Source: Actinomycetota bacterium
GTDB taxonomy: Bacteria > Actinomycetota > Thermoleophilia > Gaiellales > Gaiellaceae
Assembly (NCBI GenBank): GCA_005885245.1
Contig: VAWR01000142.1
Location: forward strand, 1-34,335
Direction: 5' to 3'
Length of the DNA stretch: 34,335 nt
Shown here: positions 30,424 through 34,335 of the stretch, in pieces
Layout: every line of letters begins with the position of its first letter
Position numbering within the stretch: position 1 is the stretch's first letter
Position numbers and translations under genes: made by a program
The notes under the pieces: generated by a model
The model's database searches: none
What the model saw: the letters and a program-made list of their open reading frames with translations, nothing else
What the model was told of the DNA's origin: nothing

Positions 30424-31683
30424 GTGGCTCCTCGCGAAGCACTCGGTGGAACGCTCGTGCTCGGCGGCGGCTTCGCGGGCGGGTACGTCGCGCGCCTCCT
30501 TGGTAGGCGAGGCGCGACAATCGTCTCGCCGGAGAACTTCATGCTCTACACGCCGATGCTGCCGGAGGCGGCGTCCGGCACGCTCGAGCCGCGGCACGTT
30601 GTCGTCCCGCTGAGGATGATGTGTCCGCGGGCCGAACTGATCCTCGGCCGGGCAAGCGCGGTGGATACCGAGCGGCGGCGAGTGACCGTCGAGACGGAGG
30701 ACGACGTCATCGCCGTCCGGTACTCGAACCTCGTCGTCGCGCTCGGCGCGGTCTCGCGAACGCTGCCCATCCCCGGTCTGGCCGAGCATGCGCTTGGCTT
30801 CAAGTCGCTGGCGGACGCGATTCAGCTGCGGAATCACGTGTTGCGGCGGCTCGAGGCCGCCGCCTCCGCTGCCAGCGAGGGCCGGCAACGACGCGAGCTC
30901 ACGTTCGTCTTCGTCGGCGCCGGGTACGCGGGCGTGGAGGCGCTGGCCGAGCTCGCCGACCTCGTGCGCGATGCACTCCGCTACTACCGCACGTTGCGTG
31001 AGACACCGCAGCACTGGGTGCTCGTCGACGCGGCGCCGAAGATCCTCCCCGAGATCCCCAGCAAGCTCGGCGACTATGCCGCGCGTGAGCTCGAGCGCCG
31101 CGGGGTCGACATCCGCGTCGGCACGACGCTGGAATCGGTCGAGCCGCACGCCGCCGTACTCTCGGACGGTACTCGGATCCTGACTGGCACGGTCGTCTGG
31201 ACGGCCGGCGTGCGCGCGAACCCGCTCAACGAGCAGCTCGGGATTCCGGTCGACGATCGCGGGCGCATCGTCGTCGACGCGTCGCTACGAGTCGAAGATC
31301 GAGAGCACGTCTGGGCGCTTGGGGACGGAGCGCGTGTCCCGAACGAGGCGACGCCCGGTCAGTACGACCCGCCGACCTGTCAGCACGCGCTTCGCCAGGC
31401 GCGACGGCTGGCCAAGAACCTCACGGGGGAAGCCAGGCCCTACCGCTACCGCATGCTCGGGCAGGTGGCGACACTCGGTCGCTACAAGGGGATCGCCGAA
31501 GTGCTTCGCCTGCGACTCAGAGGCTTCCCGGGCTGGTTCGTGACCCGCACGTACCACCTCTACCAGCTTCCGCTCCTCACCCGAAAGCTCCGCGTCGTCG
31601 TCGACTGGACGACGGCGCTCTTCTTCCGTCGCGACATAGCCGAGCTCGGGATGCTCGGCCACCCCGAGCGGCTCGAGCCGTGA
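30424..31683 (+). CDS. Type II NADH dehydrogenase (NDH-2-like FAD oxidoreductase)
   Basis: A 419-aa single-subunit flavoprotein that passes electrons from NADH to quinone without pumping protons. The first Rossmann motif is LVLGGGFAGGYVA (FAD), the second FVFVGAGYAGVEALAEL (NADH), followed by VVWTAGVRANPL and VWALGDGARVP (FAD). The C-terminal part (LRLRGFPGWFVTRTYHLYQLP) is the membrane-contact region. YTPMLPEAASG is typical of the family. The GTG has TAAGGT 7 nt upstream. Its stop overlaps a 30-codon remnant ORF. Other FAD-dependent pyridine nucleotide oxidoreductases are less likely. Confidence 0.85.
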   Translation: MAPREALGGTLVLGGGFAGGYVARLLGRRGATIVSPENFMLYTPMLPEAASGTLEPRHVVVPLRMMCPRAELILGRASAVDTERRRVTVETEDDVIAVRYSNLVVALGAVSRTLPIPGLAEHALGFKSLADAIQLRNHVLRRLEAAASAASEGRQRRELTFVFVGAGYAGVEALAELADLVRDALRYYRTLRETPQHWVLVDAAPKILPEIPSKLGDYAARELERRGVDIRVGTTLESVEPHAAVLSDGTRILTGTVVWTAGVRANPLNEQLGIPVDDRGRIVVDASLRVEDREHVWALGDGARVPNEATPGQYDPPTCQHALRQARRLAKNLTGEARPYRYRMLGQVATLGRYKGIAEVLRLRLRGFPGWFVTRTYHLYQLPLLTRKLRVVVDWTTALFFRRDIAELGMLGHPERLEP

Positions 31684-31891
31684 CCATCTGGCCCGGCTCC
31701 CTCACCGTCCGCGACGTCTACGACGCCCTCGTCTCTCCGAGGGTGTACCGCATGCCTGGAGCCATGAAATGAGGGACGAGACCGGAACGGCGTTCGATGC
31801 TCGCTGCATCGCCGCGCTCCAGGCGGTCCTCGGCAGAGCGCAACCGGCGCAGGACCACGCGACGCTGCGCATCGCCGCAGCGTCCACCTAG
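31680..31891 (+). pseudogene. Remnant of an HD-GYP-type phosphodiesterase C-terminus
   Basis: Two tiny open frames follow the NADH dehydrogenase gene. The first (31680-31769 plus stop) contains RDVYDALVSPRVYR, like the HD-GYP motif ADxYDALTSxRxYR. The second (31769-31891) starts by ATGA overlap in another frame and contains GTAFDARCIAALQAVL, like the HD-GYP end GTxFDPxxVxAL. In an intact protein about 20-25 residues separate these motifs; here there are about 10 with a frame change. HD-GYP domains cleave cyclic di-GMP; the metal-binding half is gone, so no activity is expected. It converges with ligD at a shared CTAG. Confidence 0.5.
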
Positions 31892-34233
31892 CTGCCCAGA
31901 CTCTTCAGCGCCTCGGTCAGCCGCTGCCTCGTGGTCAACACGCCCTCGAAGAGATCGCCCTGCTCCCGCACGCGCTCCAGCACGACCGGCATCGTGAACG
32001 AGAGCGGGTCGAGGTCCTCGTCGACCTCGTCCCAGCGGAGCGGCGTCGACACCGGGGCGCCGGGTCGAGGACGGACCGAGTAGGCCGAGGCGATCGTCTT
32101 GCCCTCGCCGTTCTGATTCGCATCGATGAGAACTCCTCGCCGCTTCGACCTCGTCCATTCCGTGGTTGCGAGCCCACGGTTGCTGCGTGCGATCGCTCCC
32201 GCGACGATCTCGGCGAACTGGCGGGTGTCCGCATAGGTGTAGCGACGCTCGAGCGGTACGAGGATGTGCATCCCCTCTGCACTCGAAGTCTTCGGGAAGC
32301 CCACGAGCCCGAACGCGTCAAGCGCCTGCTTGACCAGGAGCGCCACCTGAACGGTTTCCTTGAAGCCGACGTCAGGTGAGGGGTCCAGATCGAAGAGCAC
32401 CCAGTCAGGGCGCTCGGGCTTGTCGACTCGCGAGTACCAGGTGTTCATGTCGACGCAGCCCATGTTCACCATCCACAGCAGCGCCAGCTCGTCGTTCGCG
32501 ACTGGAAAGTTGACCCACTTCCTCTGCCGGGGAGACTCGCGCGTCGACACGAGCGTCCGGAATCTCGGGATCCAGTCGGGCATGTGCGAGGGCGCGTCCT
32601 TCTGGAAGAACTTCTTACCTTCGATCCCGTCGGGAAAGCGCACCATCGTGAACGGACGCTCCTTGAGGTGTGGGACGAGCACCGGTGCGACGGCCCGGTA
32701 GTACTCGAGCAGATCGCCCTTCGTGATCCGCTCGACCGGGAAGAAAACCTTGTCGAGGTTGGAGAGCTTCAGCTCTCTCGAGCCCTGTTTGACCCGGTCT
32801 GCGACTGGTTCCTCGCGCCGTACCTCCTCCCCGAGCTTGTCTTCCCGGAGTCCCTTGTAGGAAGGCGCGCGCAGGCGCCCGTCGTGCGTCCACTCGGCGA
32901 ACTCGACCTGGGCAACCAGCTCGGGCTCGACCCAGATCACATCGCTCTTCCGCACCTTCGGCATCTTCGGGACCTCGCGGAACGGCGCGGTCGGCCGCCG
33001 CAGCGGCCGCAGCTTGTCCAGCAGCTTCTCGATCTCCTTCGCGTTGAACCCGGTCCCGACATTGCCCGCGTACACCAGCTCGCCGCCGGCGTAGTAGCCG
33101 AGCACGAGCGAGCCGAAGCTGGACGCCCGTGTCCCCGTTCCCTTCGTGTAGCCGGCGACGACGAACTCCTGCTCGTGGTGCGTCTTGACCTTCAGCCAGT
33201 CGCGCGTGCGCTTGCCCGGCAAATAGCGCGAATCGAGCCGCTTCGCGATGATTCCCTCCAGCTGTTGCTCCCTGGCGGCCGCGAGCAGTGCCTCGCCGTC
33301 GTCGAAGGCCTCAGAGAGTCGCACCGTCCTGTTGCGTTTGTCGAGGAGCTGCTCGAGCCGCTTGCGGCGCTCGACGAGCGGCAGGTCGACCAAAGGCTCG
33401 CCCTCGACCTCGAGCACGTCGAAGACGTAGTAGACGAGCGGCGTCCCCGCCTTACCCTGCTGCATCGCTGAGAAGCTCGAACGGCCCGAGTCGTCGAGCG
33501 CGCAGACCTCGCCGTCCAGCACGCAGTCCGGAGTCTTGACGGCCTTGGCGATCTCCCTGGCGACGTTCTGGAAGCGAGCCGTCAGATCGTTGCCGTTTCG
33601 GCTCGTGAGCGCGACCTCGCTGCCCCTGACGGTCGCGACGGCACGATACCCGTCCCATTTGACCTCGAAGGCCCAGCCTGCTCCCGGCGGAACGTCCTGT
33701 GCGAGCGACGCCAGCATCGGCGCATATGCACTACTGCTCGGCTTGGGCGTCGGGGCGGCGGTGCCCTCTTCCCGCTTGCGGATGATCAGCCAGTTCTTCT
33801 CGTCGCCGCTCAGGTGCGCCGGCACGAGCGCCCAGATCCCGTCCAGCCGCTTCCCGTGCAGACGGACGGTGAGGCCGCCGTTCTTCTTCTCCTCGAGCAG
33901 CTCGTACGTTCCGCTGTCCCAGATCTCGACCGTGCCCGCGCCGTACTGGCCCTTGGGGATCTCTCCCTCGAAGGCCCCGTACTCCAGCGGGTGATCCTCG
34001 ACGTGCACCGCAAGGTGTTGCTGGCCCGGCTGGAGCGGCACCCCCTTCGGTACGGCCCAGCTCGCAAGCGCTCCGTTCCGCTCGAGCCGGAAGTCGTAGT
34101 GCAGCCGGCGCGCGTCGTGCCGCTGCACGACGAAGATCGGCTCCTTCGTCTTCCCCTTCTCACCCCCGAACGGCTCCGGGGTTTCCTTGGGGTCGCGCTT
34201 GCGCTTGTACTCAGACAGGTTCTGCGAGGGCAT
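31888..34233 (-). CDS. ligD: Multifunctional DNA ligase D of non-homologous end joining
   Basis: A 781-aa enzyme that processes and seals double-strand breaks with Ku. Domain order is PE-LIG-POL. The 3'-phosphoesterase (about 30-150) has VVQRHDARRLHYDFRLE and HPLEYGAFEGEIPKGQYG. The ATP-dependent ligase (about 165-470) has the active-site Lys192 in EVKWDGYRA, LDGEVCALD, EGIIAKRLDS and DWLKVK. The primase/polymerase (about 490-775) has LDKVFFP, the metal site WVLFDLDPS and SSAEGMHILVPL. This order resembles Pseudomonas LigD and differs from mycobacterial POL-PE-LIG. The ATG lies directly after the ku stop (TAGATG), so ku and ligD form an operon. Confidence 0.95.
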   Translation of the reverse strand: MPSQNLSEYKRKRDPKETPEPFGGEKGKTKEPIFVVQRHDARRLHYDFRLERNGALASWAVPKGVPLQPGQQHLAVHVEDHPLEYGAFEGEIPKGQYGAGTVEIWDSGTYELLEEKKNGGLTVRLHGKRLDGIWALVPAHLSGDEKNWLIIRKREEGTAAPTPKPSSSAYAPMLASLAQDVPPGAGWAFEVKWDGYRAVATVRGSEVALTSRNGNDLTARFQNVAREIAKAVKTPDCVLDGEVCALDDSGRSSFSAMQQGKAGTPLVYYVFDVLEVEGEPLVDLPLVERRKRLEQLLDKRNRTVRLSEAFDDGEALLAAAREQQLEGIIAKRLDSRYLPGKRTRDWLKVKTHHEQEFVVAGYTKGTGTRASSFGSLVLGYYAGGELVYAGNVGTGFNAKEIEKLLDKLRPLRRPTAPFREVPKMPKVRKSDVIWVEPELVAQVEFAEWTHDGRLRAPSYKGLREDKLGEEVRREEPVADRVKQGSRELKLSNLDKVFFPVERITKGDLLEYYRAVAPVLVPHLKERPFTMVRFPDGIEGKKFFQKDAPSHMPDWIPRFRTLVSTRESPRQRKWVNFPVANDELALLWMVNMGCVDMNTWYSRVDKPERPDWVLFDLDPSPDVGFKETVQVALLVKQALDAFGLVGFPKTSSAEGMHILVPLERRYTYADTRQFAEIVAGAIARSNRGLATTEWTRSKRRGVLIDANQNGEGKTIASAYSVRPRPGAPVSTPLRWDEVDEDLDPLSFTMPVVLERVREQGDLFEGVLTTRQRLTEALKSLGS

Positions 34234-34335
34234 CTACGAAGCTTTGCGCTTCGAACCACCCTTGCGCTGCTTCTTCGTCCGCTCCACCGATTCACGAAGC
34301 GCCGCCATCAGGTCGACGACCTCCGCCTCGGGCTC
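34234..34335 (-). CDS. ku: Ku protein (C-terminal end, runs off the right edge)
   Basis: Only the last 33 codons are in the window. The minus-strand frame reads EPEAEVVDLMAALRESVERT followed by a Lys/Arg/Gly-rich tail. The DLMAALRESVE segment is typical of the region after the bacterial Ku core, and the basic tail is common in actinobacterial Ku. Ku binds broken DNA ends and recruits LigD, encoded immediately downstream with no spacer. The assignment relies on this short segment plus the adjoining ligD. Confidence 0.85.
   Translation of the reverse strand, partial: EPEAEVVDLMAALRESVERTKKQRKGGSKRKAS

Noticed and set aside
1-34335. CRISPR arrays, tRNA or rRNA genes, insertion sequences, phage or defence genes
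   Set aside because: No regular repeat-spacer pattern, no tRNA cloverleaf or rRNA sequence and no transposase, integrase or defence protein was recognised by reading both strands. A tRNAscan or Infernal run could still find something I missed.

Overview
The window is GC-rich chromosomal DNA, strongly biased to G/C at third codon positions, with many GTG and TTG starts and several genes that seem to lack a leader. Together with an MMPL transporter, a Ku/LigD end-joining pair, an M23 peptidase and compact back-to-back genes, this suggests a soil-type actinobacterium, perhaps a deep lineage such as Thermoleophilia. The lineage is inference. I saw no rRNA, tRNA, insertion sequence, phage gene or CRISPR array.

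Layout. 1-844 (-): start of glutamine synthetase glnA, whose leader (845-980) has a promoter, two hairpins with six-base loops and an intrinsic terminator, arranged like an ANTAR-type antitermination target. 1128-2776 (+): ABC-2 export ATPase and permease. 2858-4800 (-): dTDP-rhamnose genes, an RmlA-RmlC fusion and RmlD. 4813-7014 (-): MMPL transporter. 7051-9959 (+): Hsp20 and Lon, translationally coupled. 9890-10444 (-): lipoprotein. 10443-10877 (+): YtxH-like protein. 10889-12301 (-): secreted M23 peptidase. 12308-13621 (+): YibE/F membrane protein. 13626-14745 (-): small unknown protein and two half-size TauE/SafE permeases. 14763-15470 (+): trehalose-phosphatase. 15467-20299 (-): complete sugar ABC importer operon (binding protein, two permeases, DUF624-like protein, ATPase). 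20438-21730 (-): PLP decarboxylase. 21879-23570 (-): PolX with PHP domain. 23589-24302 (+): polyprenyl-phosphate mannosyltransferase-like GT2. 24320-24643 (+): thioredoxin. 24617-27558 (-): thiD-thiM-thiE-thiL under a TPP riboswitch (27632-27704). 27725-29968 (+): DEAH helicase with a DUF1998 cysteine cluster (MrfA/Hrq1-like), then a GNAT acetyltransferase and a type II NADH dehydrogenase. 31680-31891: apparent HD-GYP remnant. 31888-34335 (-): ligD and the 3' end of ku.

How the genes work together. The clear units are the thiamine salvage/phosphorylation operon, the sugar importer, Hsp20-Lon protein quality control, ku-ligD end joining and the rhamnose genes. The most unusual content is at RNA level: the glnA attenuator, the thi leader in which 14 nt from the riboswitch's 3' end recurs beside the thiD ribosome binding site, and a repeated promoter layout with a TANNNT box 6-7 nt before a start codon. 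No defence system or biosynthetic cluster was recognised.
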